From the IMG/VR virus record IMGVR_UViG_3300020215_000107, positions 1 to 35,526 of that record: a stretch of DNA of 35,526 bases; one strand, given 5' to 3'. This DNA comes from a virus. Every line of letters starts with the position of its first letter. The stretch's first letter is position 1. Positions 12,703 through 21,523 of this stretch are shown piece by piece. The notes below the pieces were generated by a model. It had not been told where the DNA came from, ran no database searches, and worked only from the letters and a program-made list of their open reading frames with translations. The translations under genes were made by a program, and so were the position numbers.

Positions 12703-14381
12703 CGGCGCCGGCCGTTCGCAGCTATCTCGAGCGCGACGGGGCGCCGTACGGCTACTGCGGCCGGTGCGACCGAGATCCGGCCGTGCATCGGTACGGCGAT
12801 GGGCTGGTTTGTCAGTCGTGCCTGCCGAAGGACGTTCTGTTCGCGCCGTTCCTGGGTTTTCAGGAAGACCTGATGAGCCGCACCGAGCGGTACATCCTGG
12901 CGGGCGGTGGCGCTGGTCCCGGAAAGACGACGGTCGGTTCGCGGCTGTACTTCCGGCAGTTGTTCGGGGAGATGGACCGGCACGCCAAGGGGGAGATCGA
13001 ACACAGCAAGGGCTGGGCGATCTTCTTCCGCCGCCTCGGCCACGAGCTCCTGCAGGTGGTCGAGGATTTCAAGCGCTACTACCGGCGCATTGACCCGGCG
13101 GCCGAGTGGAACGAGCAAAAGAAGCTATGCACGTTCACGTGCGGCTACCGCGTCCAGTTCGCCGGCATCGAGCACGACGACGACTACCTGAAGTTCTACG
13201 GCCCGGAGTGGACGCTTCTGGTCATCGACGAGGCGGTCCAGTTCACCGAGAAGATGATCGAGGAGCTCGACACCCGCGTCCGGTGCCCAGACCCGGTGCT
13301 GTCACGGCAGCTCCAGACCGTGCTGCTGACAAACCCCGTCGGCGGCGCGACCAAGCAGTACCTGAAACGCCGTTTCGTGAAGGTGGCGGACCCGCGCGAG
13401 ACGGTCCAGATGCGGGTCAAGCTCCGCAGCGGCAAGTGGAAAGAGTTCACCCAGGTCTACCTGCCGGGGAACCTCTACGACAACCCGTCCCTCATGCGCG
13501 ACGGGAACTACGAAGGCAACCTGCTGACCAAGCGGTCGGAGGTCAGGCGCGCGCTCCTGGACAACGACTGGGACGTGCAAGAGGGGACGTGGGTCAGCGA
13601 CGACTGGGATCCCACGATCCACATCTGCAAGCCGTTCACGATCCCCAACGGCTGGTTCCGGTTCAAGAGCGGCGACTACGGGTTCTCGAGCAAGTCCAGC
13701 GTGCAGTGGTGGGCGGTGGACCCCGAAGGCAACATGACTTGCTACCGGTCGCTGACCGTCACGGGGCACACGGCCGAGGAGCTCGGCTACCGCATCAGGG
13801 AGATCGAAAAGCGCCCCTGTACGGCGGTGGTCGACGGCAAGCCGATCTTGATCGTGCCGCCCGAGTGGGACGAGCTGCGCGACTGCTCCACCGTCTACGG
13901 CCCGATGGACTCGTCGCTTTGGTCGCGACAGGGGGAGACGGGGCCGTCGCGAGGCGAGATTCTACAGAACCTCGGCACCGGCTTTTTCAAGGCGGACCGC
14001 AGCCGTGAGTCCGCGGCCGAGCAGATACGGAACCGGCTGCGGCGCCGCACTCCCAACGCGGCTGGGGAGATGGTCATCCCGGGCATCCGCTGGTTTTCGA
14101 CGTGCAAGACCCGCTACAAGCTCAAGGGCGGCGACTGGGACGAGACGGGCCCCATCACGAGCATCCCAGGTCTGCTGGCGGACCCCGATAACCCGGACCT
14201 GTGGGACACCACGGGCGACGACCACGACATGGACGCGGCCGGATACGGCGCGCTCTATCGCATGCTGGTGCCGTACGCGGACACCGAGGACGCCAATCAA
14301 AGAATTCTCGATGAGATCCGAGCGCGGAGAGAGCTCGGCCGACCCAAGACTGCATCCGGGTTTCCCGGAATGCCCTGGTAG
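12699..14381 (+). CDS. terL: Terminase large subunit
   Basis: 560 aa packaging motor. Walker A is GGGAGPGKTT (69-78). Walker B is LLVIDEA (173-179) with the catalytic Asp-Glu. The coupling motif is LLTNP (209-213). The nuclease domain starts after about 310, with GDYGFSSKSS (325-334) as the first Asp box and DDHDMDAAGYG near the end. It drives ATP-dependent DNA translocation into the prohead and cuts the concatemer. Odd point: an extra N-terminal CxxC-x14-CxxC zinc ribbon (C20, C23, C38, C41) stands before the ATPase. Starts in a GTGA overlap. Confidence 0.95.
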   Translation: MTAPAVRSYLERDGAPYGYCGRCDRDPAVHRYGDGLVCQSCLPKDVLFAPFLGFQEDLMSRTERYILAGGGAGPGKTTVGSRLYFRQLFGEMDRHAKGEIEHSKGWAIFFRRLGHELLQVVEDFKRYYRRIDPAAEWNEQKKLCTFTCGYRVQFAGIEHDDDYLKFYGPEWTLLVIDEAVQFTEKMIEELDTRVRCPDPVLSRQLQTVLLTNPVGGATKQYLKRRFVKVADPRETVQMRVKLRSGKWKEFTQVYLPGNLYDNPSLMRDGNYEGNLLTKRSEVRRALLDNDWDVQEGTWVSDDWDPTIHICKPFTIPNGWFRFKSGDYGFSSKSSVQWWAVDPEGNMTCYRSLTVTGHTAEELGYRIREIEKRPCTAVVDGKPILIVPPEWDELRDCSTVYGPMDSSLWSRQGETGPSRGEILQNLGTGFFKADRSRESAAEQIRNRLRRRTPNAAGEMVIPGIRWFSTCKTRYKLKGGDWDETGPITSIPGLLADPDNPDLWDTTGDDHDMDAAGYGALYRMLVPYADTEDANQRILDEIRARRELGRPKTASGFPGMPW

Positions 14382-14389
14382 GAGCCCAA

Positions 14390-16588
14390 ATGGCCGAAGA
14401 ACTCTCCCAGATCGATCCGACCACCCCGCCAGGCGCGGCCATGACTGACGAGCAGTCTGCGCAGCCGCCCCCGCCGGACTACGAAAACGCGGCGAACATC
14501 GCAGCGAGCCTTCCGCCCGAAGAGGCGAAGAAGGTCGCCCGCCAGGTCGTCTTCACGGCCAAGTTGGATTGGGACGGTAGCAAGGAGTTTCGGGAGCGGC
14601 GCGCGTCGTGGCTCAAGATGTTCGTTGGACTGATGGGCGAGAAGCCCGCCGGCCACGAGAATCTAGCCCAGATTCACCTGCCGCTCATCGCGCGATCGAC
14701 GCTGCTGTTTCACGCCAAGCTGTATAGCCAGCTTTTCCCGTCGACGGGTGACATCTACGGCGCCCTTCCGACCGAGCCGAACGACGAGATGCGCACCAAG
14801 CGCCTCTCCCGGCACATCAACTTCCAGGTTCGGCGCAAGATTCCCGAGTACATACCCGCCCACGACCGCGGGTTGATGCAAACGCTGCTCTACGGCTCGG
14901 CGTTTTCGGTCTGGTACTACGATCCGCTCGGCAAGCGGCCGTGTTTCGAGTTCTGCCGCACCGACGACATCATCCTGCCGTACAAGTTCCAGTCGGACAG
15001 GCCCGATCTGGCCGACGTTCCGCGCATCACTCGCCGTCTGTACAAGTACCGGCCCGAACTTGAGGAACTCGAAGCCGACGGTTACTACGCCAACGTCACG
15101 AACCTGTACCAGGACGTTGGCGAGGACGGTCGGGCGCGCGTCGGAAACGACTGGGGCAAGGCCGCGGGAGGCGGAACGGCCGATAACGGCCACTCCGGCA
15201 AGCCGGTGACGGCCCTGGTGACGTCGTTTCAGGGGGTCAAGCCGCAGGAAGACGACCCGGACGCCCCGCGCGAGCTGCTCGAGCAGGATTTCTTGCTGAA
15301 ACTGCCCGGTCAGCCGCGCCGCCGGCCGGTCACGGCGGTGGTCGACCTGCAAACGGAGACGCTTTTGCGGCTTTCGCTTCGGGAGCGCGACGATCCCGAC
15401 GATCGCGCCCGCTACAACCGCGAAAACGACCTCCGCGAGGCTCAGATCCAGTCGCAGGAGGCCATGTACGCGCAGGATGAGCAAGCCTGGCGCGCTTCAG
15501 TCGAGTATCTGTCGCAGCCGCGCGAGGACGTCGACGAGTTCGGCAACGTGGTGCTCATCCCGCCCCTGTCGGGAGAGGATTTGCCGCCTCCCCCGCCCCG
15601 CCCGACGCCTCCACCCGAGCCGGCGCCGGTCCGTAAGATCGCGTGGAACCGCTACACGCACTACATCTGCGTTCCCAACCCCGAGGGCATCTACGGACTG
15701 GGGCTGGGCTTCCTCCTCGAGGGGGACAACGTCGCGGCGGACGCTTGGGCGTCGGCAATGATCAGCCTGGCGACGCTGAACATCAAACCGACGTTCATGT
15801 ACAGCCGCAACGCGGCCCTGCAGCGAGGCGACATCCAGTTGCGCCTTGGCGAGGGCGTGGAGTCGCCGCTCCCGCCCGAGTTGCTGTCCAAGGCGTTCCA
15901 TCAGTTCCAGTTTCCAGCGCCGCCGCCGCAGGGATTCAAGTTCCTGGAGTTGTTTCAGCAGAACGCGGAGAGCCTTGGCGCTCCCGAAATCTTCTCGGGC
16001 GAGGTGTCCGACCGAGAGACCGCGACGACGACCGAAATCCGAGCGTCCATGGCCATGCAGAACCTCTCGACCATGGCCGAGCGGTACAACCGGGCCCGGT
16101 CGAACGAGGTGAAGACGCTGGCGTACATCAACAGCCAGACGCTCGACGACCTCGAGTACTTCTACGTTCAGGAAGAGGGGACGGTCGAGCCCAATACCGT
16201 CGGGCGCCTGGACTACGTCGAGGACTTCGATGTCACGTTCACGGCTGACCCGAACCTGGCCAGTCAGCCGCAGAAGGAACGCGCCGCCATGCGCGCGATC
16301 CAGTCGATGAGCCAGATTCCGCCCGAAGCGTTGATGCTCCCGCCCGAGGCGATGTCCGCGCTGTGGCGGACGCTGACCGCGGACCTCATGCGTTCGATCG
16401 GCTCCGACAAGGCAGCCGCCATCATCGAAAAGGCGCCCATTGCGCCGCCGCCCATGCTCCCGCCGGGAGCGCCACAAGGAGAGACCCCGAATGGACCGCC
16501 GAGCGAAATGGCAGAACCTGGACCTGGAGCAGAAGAAGCTGTTAGCGGCGAGCCCGCTGGGCCAGAGCCTGGCGGCCTACCTTCATGA
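14390..16588 (+). CDS. Portal protein
   Basis: 732 aa, close to the 725 aa of P22 portal. GGAG lies just upstream of ATG. Residues 1-45 are Pro-rich and flexible. The core has LIARSTLLFHAKLYSQLFPS (near 97-116), FQVRRKIPEYIPAHDRGLMQ and YGSAFSVWYYDP (168-180), the membrane-like wing and stem pattern of podoviral portals. A Pro-rich insertion (about 397-420) precedes KIAWNRYTHYICVPNPEGIYG and the crown helices EIFSGEVSDRETATTTEIRA. The C-terminal 50 residues are Pro/Gly/Glu-rich. It forms the dodecameric DNA entry ring of the head. Its 3' end overlaps the next gene by 98 nt. Confidence 0.88.
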   Translation: MAEELSQIDPTTPPGAAMTDEQSAQPPPPDYENAANIAASLPPEEAKKVARQVVFTAKLDWDGSKEFRERRASWLKMFVGLMGEKPAGHENLAQIHLPLIARSTLLFHAKLYSQLFPSTGDIYGALPTEPNDEMRTKRLSRHINFQVRRKIPEYIPAHDRGLMQTLLYGSAFSVWYYDPLGKRPCFEFCRTDDIILPYKFQSDRPDLADVPRITRRLYKYRPELEELEADGYYANVTNLYQDVGEDGRARVGNDWGKAAGGGTADNGHSGKPVTALVTSFQGVKPQEDDPDAPRELLEQDFLLKLPGQPRRRPVTAVVDLQTETLLRLSLRERDDPDDRARYNRENDLREAQIQSQEAMYAQDEQAWRASVEYLSQPREDVDEFGNVVLIPPLSGEDLPPPPPRPTPPPEPAPVRKIAWNRYTHYICVPNPEGIYGLGLGFLLEGDNVAADAWASAMISLATLNIKPTFMYSRNAALQRGDIQLRLGEGVESPLPPELLSKAFHQFQFPAPPPQGFKFLELFQQNAESLGAPEIFSGEVSDRETATTTEIRASMAMQNLSTMAERYNRARSNEVKTLAYINSQTLDDLEYFYVQEEGTVEPNTVGRLDYVEDFDVTFTADPNLASQPQKERAAMRAIQSMSQIPPEALMLPPEAMSALWRTLTADLMRSIGSDKAAAIIEKAPIAPPPMLPPGAPQGETPNGPPSEMAEPGPGAEEAVSGEPAGPEPGGLPS

Positions 16589-16724
16589 GATGGCGAATGC
16601 CTGCGACCAGGCGGCGCTCATCTCCTGCTCGCCGGAAGGTAGCCGAGAAAGCACGGTCCACAACCGCGGCATGGCAGTTGGGATCCGAAGCATCGCGGAA
16701 ATGCTCGAGGAGCTCGGCCGATGA
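16491..16724 (+). CDS. Small helical protein overlapping portal 3' end, 77 aa
   Basis: ATG 16491 has AAGGAGAG 8-14 nt upstream, a better signal than any other start, and lies inside the portal gene in another frame, so 98 nt code for two proteins. The product is one helical unit (WQNLDLEQKKLLAA; LAAYLHEMANACDQAALISC; VGIRSIAEMLEELG). Its stop overlaps the next ATG as ATGA. Possibly a head-assembly accessory; no family recognised. Confidence 0.65.
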   Translation: MDRRAKWQNLDLEQKKLLAASPLGQSLAAYLHEMANACDQAALISCSPEGSRESTVHNRGMAVGIRSIAEMLEELGR

Positions 16725-17014
16725 GCGACGGCGGCGAGTTTTGGAACCAGCCGGCGGACAAGCTGCTCGCCTGGTGGTGCTCCGATGTCACGCAGGCGAT
16801 GCGGAGGTTCATCGAGGCTGAGATCGGCGGCAACCAGCGCTACTCAGAGTTCGCGCCGGACGAAAAGCAGCGCATCTGGCGGGCTGGGGCGTGCCGCGCG
16901 TGGCGCGACATGCTGGGGCTCATCGACACGATTCCACGTAAGGGAGAGGGCAAAGAAGAATGGGAAAGCAGAATCCGAGAGATCAAAGAGTCGCTGAAGG
17001 GCAACGGCAAGTGA
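16721..17014 (+). CDS. Hypothetical helical protein, 97 aa
   Basis: ATGA overlap at the start and GTGA at the end. Trp-rich (FWNQPADKLLAWWC; IWRAGACRAWRDML) with a charged C-terminal helix. It sits in the head-assembly block between portal and the GroES-like gene, so a head role is plausible. Confidence 0.6.
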   Translation: MSDGGEFWNQPADKLLAWWCSDVTQAMRRFIEAEIGGNQRYSEFAPDEKQRIWRAGACRAWRDMLGLIDTIPRKGEGKEEWESRIREIKESLKGNGK

Positions 17015-17526
17015 TCATCCGTGACCTCGCCAAGGAAGAGGCGGCGTGGCGCGCGCTTGAGAGCGAGGCGGAAAAGCGCCTAGCAGAGCGGGTGAAGGAG
17101 CACGACGCGCCCGAGCCGCCGTATGAGCCGGTGTTCAACCGGATCGCCGTCTACCGCTTCCGGCCAAAGGCCAAGCGGACCATGACGGCGAGCGGCCTTC
17201 ACATCCCGGACATCGCCCAGGAGGAAGTGTGGCCCGAGAATCACGGCCTTCTGCTCGCAGCTGGCCTGGCGGCTCGTGAGGAGTTGCGGTCGCAGGGTAT
17301 CTTTGTCGGCGACATCGTCTACTGGGGCTCCTTCGAGGGAGAAGAGAAGGAGTACGCCATGGACGAGAAGGCGGACGCGCCGAAAAAGGTGTTGCAGTTG
17401 ACCAACAACGGCCTATTCGGCGGCGAGGACCTCAAGGAGCGCATTCGCGCGGGCAAACTCCGGCGCATCTACGTGCGCGACAACATCGACGACCCGGGCC
17501 AGTACGTGTTCATTCCCGTCTACTAG
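17011..17526 (+). CDS. GroES-like (Cpn10-fold) protein
   Basis: 171 aa from GTG in a GTGA overlap. After a helical N-terminal stretch (1-35), residues 43-110 read like a co-chaperonin: FNRIAVYRFRPKAKRT opens as GroES DRVLVKR..E; SGLHIPD (61-67) sits where GroES has its SGGI-type mobile loop; GLLLAAG matches G.VVAVG; and FVGDIVYWGSFEGEE matches VGDRVLFGKYAGTE. The remaining 60 residues are extra. T4 gp31 and similar phage proteins replace GroES to fold the large capsid protein, and this gene lies just before scaffold and capsid genes. It may instead be a head protein reusing the fold. Confidence 0.68.
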   Translation: MIIRDLAKEEAAWRALESEAEKRLAERVKEHDAPEPPYEPVFNRIAVYRFRPKAKRTMTASGLHIPDIAQEEVWPENHGLLLAAGLAAREELRSQGIFVGDIVYWGSFEGEEKEYAMDEKADAPKKVLQLTNNGLFGGEDLKERIRAGKLRRIYVRDNIDDPGQYVFIPVY

Positions 17527-17534
17527 GAGAGACC

Positions 17535-18407
17535 ATGGAAACGCAGACCGAGACGCAGCAGCAGGCCGAGACGACCGAAGGACAGGCGCCCGTCACGGAC
17601 GACGCGCCCCATGACGGGCAGGCACGCGAAGAGCCGCAGGAGCAGCAGCAGGCGCAGGGAGACCAGCGGCGCCAGTCGCGTCCATCGAGCTCCGAGGCGC
17701 GTGGCCGCGGGCTGCGCGAGACAGTGGACGACCTCGGCCGTCGCCTCGAAGCGCAGCAGCAGATGAATCAGCAGATGATGGGGCTCTTGCAGACGGTGCT
17801 TGCGAACCGGCAGCAGCCGGGCGAACAGCCCCAGAGCAAGCCGTACCGCGAGAAGCTCGCGCGTGTACTGGCCGGGCTCCAGGCAAACCCCGACGCTGGC
17901 TACGACGACTTCGCCGAGGCGCTCGAGGAGCTCGCGGTCGGGGCGACCGGCGCGCAGCAGAAGCGGATCGAAGCCCTGCAGCAGGAGATCGAAACCCTCA
18001 AGGGCAGCCAGCGCGACCCGTTCGAACAGCAGATGCTGGTGGACTTCCCGTGGCTGTCCGATCCGGACTACGCAGCCATTGCGGACGGCAAGCTGCGCAG
18101 CCTCAAGAAGCGCGACGGGCGCGACTTCTCCAACAAGCAGGTGCTCTACGCCTCCATGCGCGAGGCAGCGGCGCTCGTGGCCAAGGAGCATGGACTTGGC
18201 GGCGGCAAGGACAACCCGGACCGGGAAATCCAGCAGCAGCGCATTGCCGGAACAAGCGGAAAGGATTCTGGTGCTGGTAATTCGCTGTCGACGCCGCAGT
18301 TGACGCCAGCAATGCAGGCATTGGCGGAAAATCTCTTCTCCAACCTCCCACCCGAGCAGGCGCACGCCAAATGGTGGAAGGAAATCGGGAGCAAGATGGG
18401 CAAATAG
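17535..18407 (+). CDS. Capsid scaffolding protein
   Basis: 290 aa with AGGAGA upstream. Residues 1-60 are Gln/Glu-rich and disordered. Residues 60-170 are coiled-coil helices (LRETVDDLGRRLEAQQQ; QKRIEALQQEIETLKG). The end has a small basic helix (HAKWWKEIGSKMGK) typical of coat-binding tips. Acidic, Gln-rich and helical, placed two genes before the capsid proteins, it fits a scaffold that shapes the prohead and leaves. No protease gene is obvious nearby. Confidence 0.78.
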   Translation: METQTETQQQAETTEGQAPVTDDAPHDGQAREEPQEQQQAQGDQRRQSRPSSSEARGRGLRETVDDLGRRLEAQQQMNQQMMGLLQTVLANRQQPGEQPQSKPYREKLARVLAGLQANPDAGYDDFAEALEELAVGATGAQQKRIEALQQEIETLKGSQRDPFEQQMLVDFPWLSDPDYAAIADGKLRSLKKRDGRDFSNKQVLYASMREAAALVAKEHGLGGGKDNPDREIQQQRIAGTSGKDSGAGNSLSTPQLTPAMQALAENLFSNLPPEQAHAKWWKEIGSKMGK

Positions 18408-18427
18408 CCATTGACTATTTCCAAATA

Positions 18428-18446
18428 ACTCCCCACGCTGGGGAGT
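18428..18446. other. Strong hairpin between scaffold and capsid genes
   Basis: ACTCCCCA-CGC-TGGGGAGT: eight perfect base pairs and a 3-nt loop, in the longest gap of the head block (18408-18574, no gene). The forward side lacks a T-run (AGCTTCGCTC follows). The reverse side is followed by TATTTGG. It could attenuate transcription or protect mRNA 3' ends to set scaffold and capsid levels apart. Confidence 0.5.
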
Positions 18447-18574
18447 AGCTTCGCTCCTGCGATCAAGTCCGGGCAGGCAGCAGTACCGGCGCACAGCAGA
18501 AGACCGATACGCCTGGGTCACAGGCCGCTGACCCGTACGGCAAGCGGTCATCGCGGCGCTGAGGGATACTGCGA

Positions 18575-19045
18575 ATGGAGCCTGTCGAGACCGGACCCGA
18601 GGAGAGCGGGAGCGAGCCAAGGAAGCGCCGGGGGCGCCCGCCTAAGAAGCAGCGGCGCAACGACCCCGTTGATGCTCCCGTCGACGGCGTTTACCGAATC
18701 CTGGACCTAAAGGGCCAGGACGCGAGGTTTGACTATTGCTGGCTGACGGCAGACGTCTGGCCGGAGTACCGCATTGACGGCTGGGTCGCGGAGACTTGGC
18801 AGGTCAACGGGAAAGGCGAGCCGACCTGCGCGCGTCCCCACTGGGTGCAGCCCGAGGACTTCAAGGTTGGCGATCAGATCACGTTCAAGGAGCTTCGGCT
18901 CTGCAAGATTCTGAAGACTCGGCGCGCGGCGGTTGAATCCCGCAAGCGCGCTCCCTTCAACGCTGCCTTGGCGGGGATGAAGGCCCGCGCGGAGAGCACT
19001 GGCGGCTACCTCAAGAACGTCGTTGTTCCAATGGGAGGAGCGTAG
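18575..19045 (+). CDS. Head-region protein with AT-hook-like tail, 156 aa
   Basis: ATG with GAGGGA 8 nt upstream. Residues 16-28 are RKRRGRPPKKQRR, an AT-hook-type DNA minor-groove motif. The rest is a compact beta domain (YRILDLKGQDARFDYCWLTA; FKVGDQITFKELRLCKI). Such proteins can organise packaged DNA or bind DNA at the head vertex. The location between scaffold and capsid genes supports a virion role. Confidence 0.65.
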   Translation: MEPVETGPEESGSEPRKRRGRPPKKQRRNDPVDAPVDGVYRILDLKGQDARFDYCWLTADVWPEYRIDGWVAETWQVNGKGEPTCARPHWVQPEDFKVGDQITFKELRLCKILKTRRAAVESRKRAPFNAALAGMKARAESTGGYLKNVVVPMGGA

Positions 19046-19048
19046 CCA

Positions 19049-19660
19049 ATGGCTGGATTCACGAACAAGACAATCGGCGGCTTCCGTTACTGGGGGAGCG
19101 TGTTCGGCGAGAACATCGTCCCTCGACTGCTCGAGCGCCAGGTTGCGAGTGCATATGGCACGGCGGTGTTTTGCGGCGACCCGGTCAACTGCGTCAGCGA
19201 TGGCTCGGTAGACGTCGCGGCTGCTGGCCAGGCGATCTGGGGTGTCGTTGCGCGCTGCCAGTACAACAAGAGCGGGAAGCTCGAGGAGAGCAATCACATC
19301 CCGGCGTCTACGACCTACACGCAGGACTACCTGCGGTCGCAGGCCCACTGCATCGCCGCCACGCCCTACACCATCTTCGAGGTCGACGCCGACGAGGGCA
19401 CGTCCATCACGACGGTTGCGGCGGCGCGCGAGCTCATCTGGGAGAACTGCGACCATGCGACCGGCACCGGTGACACGGTGAGCGGCCGCAGCGCTGCGGT
19501 GCTCGACATCTCGACCCACGGTACGGGCGCGGCCGGCTGGCGAATCATCGGCATCTCGGACGCGACGCCGAACAACGTGACGGTCACTCGGGCCAAGTAC
19601 CTCGTTGTCGCCAACGAGACGGATGCGTGGCCTGGCACCTTCTCCACCACTGGCGTCTAG
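19049..19660 (+). CDS. Probable capsid decoration protein, 203 aa
   Basis: GGAGGAG lies 7 nt upstream. Mainly beta structure with Thr, Gly and Ala (FTNKTIGGFRYWGSVFGENI; CIAATPYTIFEVDADEGTSI; AAGWRIIGISDATPNNVTVT). Immediately ahead of the major capsid gene, where lambda gpD-type stabilisers sit. No motif beyond this fixes the role. Confidence 0.6.
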   Translation: MAGFTNKTIGGFRYWGSVFGENIVPRLLERQVASAYGTAVFCGDPVNCVSDGSVDVAAAGQAIWGVVARCQYNKSGKLEESNHIPASTTYTQDYLRSQAHCIAATPYTIFEVDADEGTSITTVAAARELIWENCDHATGTGDTVSGRSAAVLDISTHGTGAAGWRIIGISDATPNNVTVTRAKYLVVANETDAWPGTFSTTGV

Positions 19661-19672
19661 AGGAGCTGAACC

Positions 19673-20578
19673 ATGGCTAACACGGTCGTTCTCACAGGCA
19701 ACATCAACGCGGCTCTCAAGGAGACGCTGCTCGTCGCGTTCCGCAACGAGACCGCGAAAAAGCCCATCTGGAAGGACTGCGGGTTCAAGGAGATCAACTC
19801 CAAGGACCTGTTCGAGGACATCCAGGAGTATGCGGGGCTGGGACCGGCGCCCGAGAAGAAGCAGGGCGCCCAAATGGCGGTCGACGTCATCCAGCAGGGG
19901 TACGGCAAGCGGATTTACCAGACCGCTTACGCCGTCATGATGCCGGTCTCCGAGGAGGCCATCCGGTTCAACAAGTACCGGGAGGCCATCATGGGGTCGG
20001 AGAGCATCGCGGAAGCGCTGCGACTGGCCCAGGAGATCAAGGCGGCCCAGGTCTTCGCCGATGCGTTCGACGCGAACGCGGCGGTGGCGACCACGGACGG
20101 CGTGGCGCTCTGCTCGACGGCTCACAAGCTGGCCAAGGGCGGTACGTTTGCGAACCGCCCGAGCGCGGATGCGGCGCTGTCTCACAGCTCGCTCGAGCAG
20201 ATCATGCAGCTCTGCCGGACGATGCCCGGTGGCAACGGCTACCCGATGGGCGTCCAGCCGGAAATCCTGCTGGTCCACTCGGACAAGATCGAGACGGCCG
20301 AGCGGATCACGATGTCGCCGCTGCAGAACGACACGGCCAATCACACCTACAACACCCTCAAGGGCAAGGTGCGGGTACAGGGCAACCCGTTCTTCGCGTC
20401 GGTCACCAACTGGTTCGTGGTGACGAACCACAAGCACGGCCTGCACTGCATCTGGACCGCTCGGCCCGAGTTCAAGGAGTACTCGGTCGAGAGCCAGCGC
20501 AACAAGGTCTACGACGGCTACGAGATGTTCGCGATGGATTGCTTCGATCCGCGCGGGCTCATCGGCGTCAACGCCTAG
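19673..20578 (+). CDS. Major capsid protein, Mu gpT-like
   Basis: 301 aa with AGGAG eight bases upstream. The middle section has GVALCSTAHKLAKGGTFANR then ALSHSSLEQI, the [LF]STAH...G..N pattern of Mu-type major head subunit gpT (about 305 aa), a HK97-fold family. The N-terminus (LTGNINAALKETLLVAF) and C-terminus (NPFFASVTNWFVVTNHKHGL; AMDCFDPRGLIG) fit the family as well. It forms the head shell assembled on the scaffold upstream. Confidence 0.85.
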   Translation: MANTVVLTGNINAALKETLLVAFRNETAKKPIWKDCGFKEINSKDLFEDIQEYAGLGPAPEKKQGAQMAVDVIQQGYGKRIYQTAYAVMMPVSEEAIRFNKYREAIMGSESIAEALRLAQEIKAAQVFADAFDANAAVATTDGVALCSTAHKLAKGGTFANRPSADAALSHSSLEQIMQLCRTMPGGNGYPMGVQPEILLVHSDKIETAERITMSPLQNDTANHTYNTLKGKVRVQGNPFFASVTNWFVVTNHKHGLHCIWTARPEFKEYSVESQRNKVYDGYEMFAMDCFDPRGLIGVNA

Positions 20579-20590
20579 CCGGGGGCGACC

Positions 20591-21523
20591 ATGGGAACCA
20601 CCACGAACTACATCGGGCTCCGGCCTATCGTCGAGCAGGCGCTTGCGAAGTACGGCGTCATCGGCGACGTCAAGTTCGTCGGCAATGCCTCTGGCACGCT
20701 GGCGGGCTATGGCGAGTTCGACACGCCGTACGCAACGCTGGCAGCGGCTCTGGCCGACGCGGACCTAGGGCCAGGTGACGCGGTCGTCTGCCTGCCGGGC
20801 CACTCGGAGAGCGTCGCGGACGCGACGATGCTGGACAACCTGGACGACGGGGTGGCCATCATCGGCATCGGCCACGGCACGAACCGCCCGACGTTCCGTT
20901 GGACGGCGGCCGGCAGCCAGTGGGCGCTCAACAACGCCAACACCATCGTGGCGGGGCTTCGGCTCCGTCTCGAGGGCGCCAACGGCGTCACGAAGGCCAT
21001 CGACATCACCGGCGCTGGCGTCACGCTGGACGACAACCACATCCAGGTCGCGAGCGGGGCGAGCAACAAGGCCACTATCGCGATCGAGGTGGGTTCGGCG
21101 GCGACCGACTGCACCATCTCCCGCAACTGGGTCTACGGCACGGCCACGCACAACGTGACCGACGGGATCAAGGTGGTCGGCGGGACGGTGCCGTCACGAC
21201 TCCGCATCTTCGACAACGAAATGGTGGCGTCGGCTACGGCTGCCAACGGGCTCATCCACGTCACCGTGGCGGCGCTCGAGATGGTCATCCGCGACAACAT
21301 CATCTACAACACGCACACGTCGTCCACGGCGTGCATCGTGTTCGACAACGTCGCCTGCGACGGCATCGTGGTGCGGAACTACCTCGGCACCAAGAACGAC
21401 GGCACGGCGTCTGCCCAGGGCATCACGTTCGGCGCTGGGGCGCTCGTCGTGTGCGGAGAGAACTACTCGATCGACGAGGCGAAGAAGTCGGCGGTTCTCG
21501 CGCCGGCTGCAGCGGCGACGTAA
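20591..21523 (+). CDS. Right-handed beta-helix virion protein, 310 aa
   Basis: After a short leader, TPYATLAAALADADLGPGDAVV followed at 20-some residues by LPGHSESV is the opening turn of a pectate-lyase-like beta-helix; nine or more rungs follow as short Val/Ile/Asn strands (VTKAIDITGAGVTLDDN; ATDCTISRNWVYG; EMVIRDNIIYN). No obvious lyase active site is seen. Lying directly after the capsid gene, it is probably a head decoration or fibre rather than the tailspike. Sister of the next gene. Confidence 0.68.
   Translation: MGTTTNYIGLRPIVEQALAKYGVIGDVKFVGNASGTLAGYGEFDTPYATLAAALADADLGPGDAVVCLPGHSESVADATMLDNLDDGVAIIGIGHGTNRPTFRWTAAGSQWALNNANTIVAGLRLRLEGANGVTKAIDITGAGVTLDDNHIQVASGASNKATIAIEVGSAATDCTISRNWVYGTATHNVTDGIKVVGGTVPSRLRIFDNEMVASATAANGLIHVTVAALEMVIRDNIIYNTHTSSTACIVFDNVACDGIVVRNYLGTKNDGTASAQGITFGAGALVVCGENYSIDEAKKSAVLAPAAAAT

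Noticed and set aside
18707-20446. Very long reverse-strand open frame (579 codons) across the capsid genes
   Set aside because: It is antisense to well-supported head genes. High GC leaves long stop-free antisense frames, and its composition is Arg/Asp/Val-rich with no recognisable domain.
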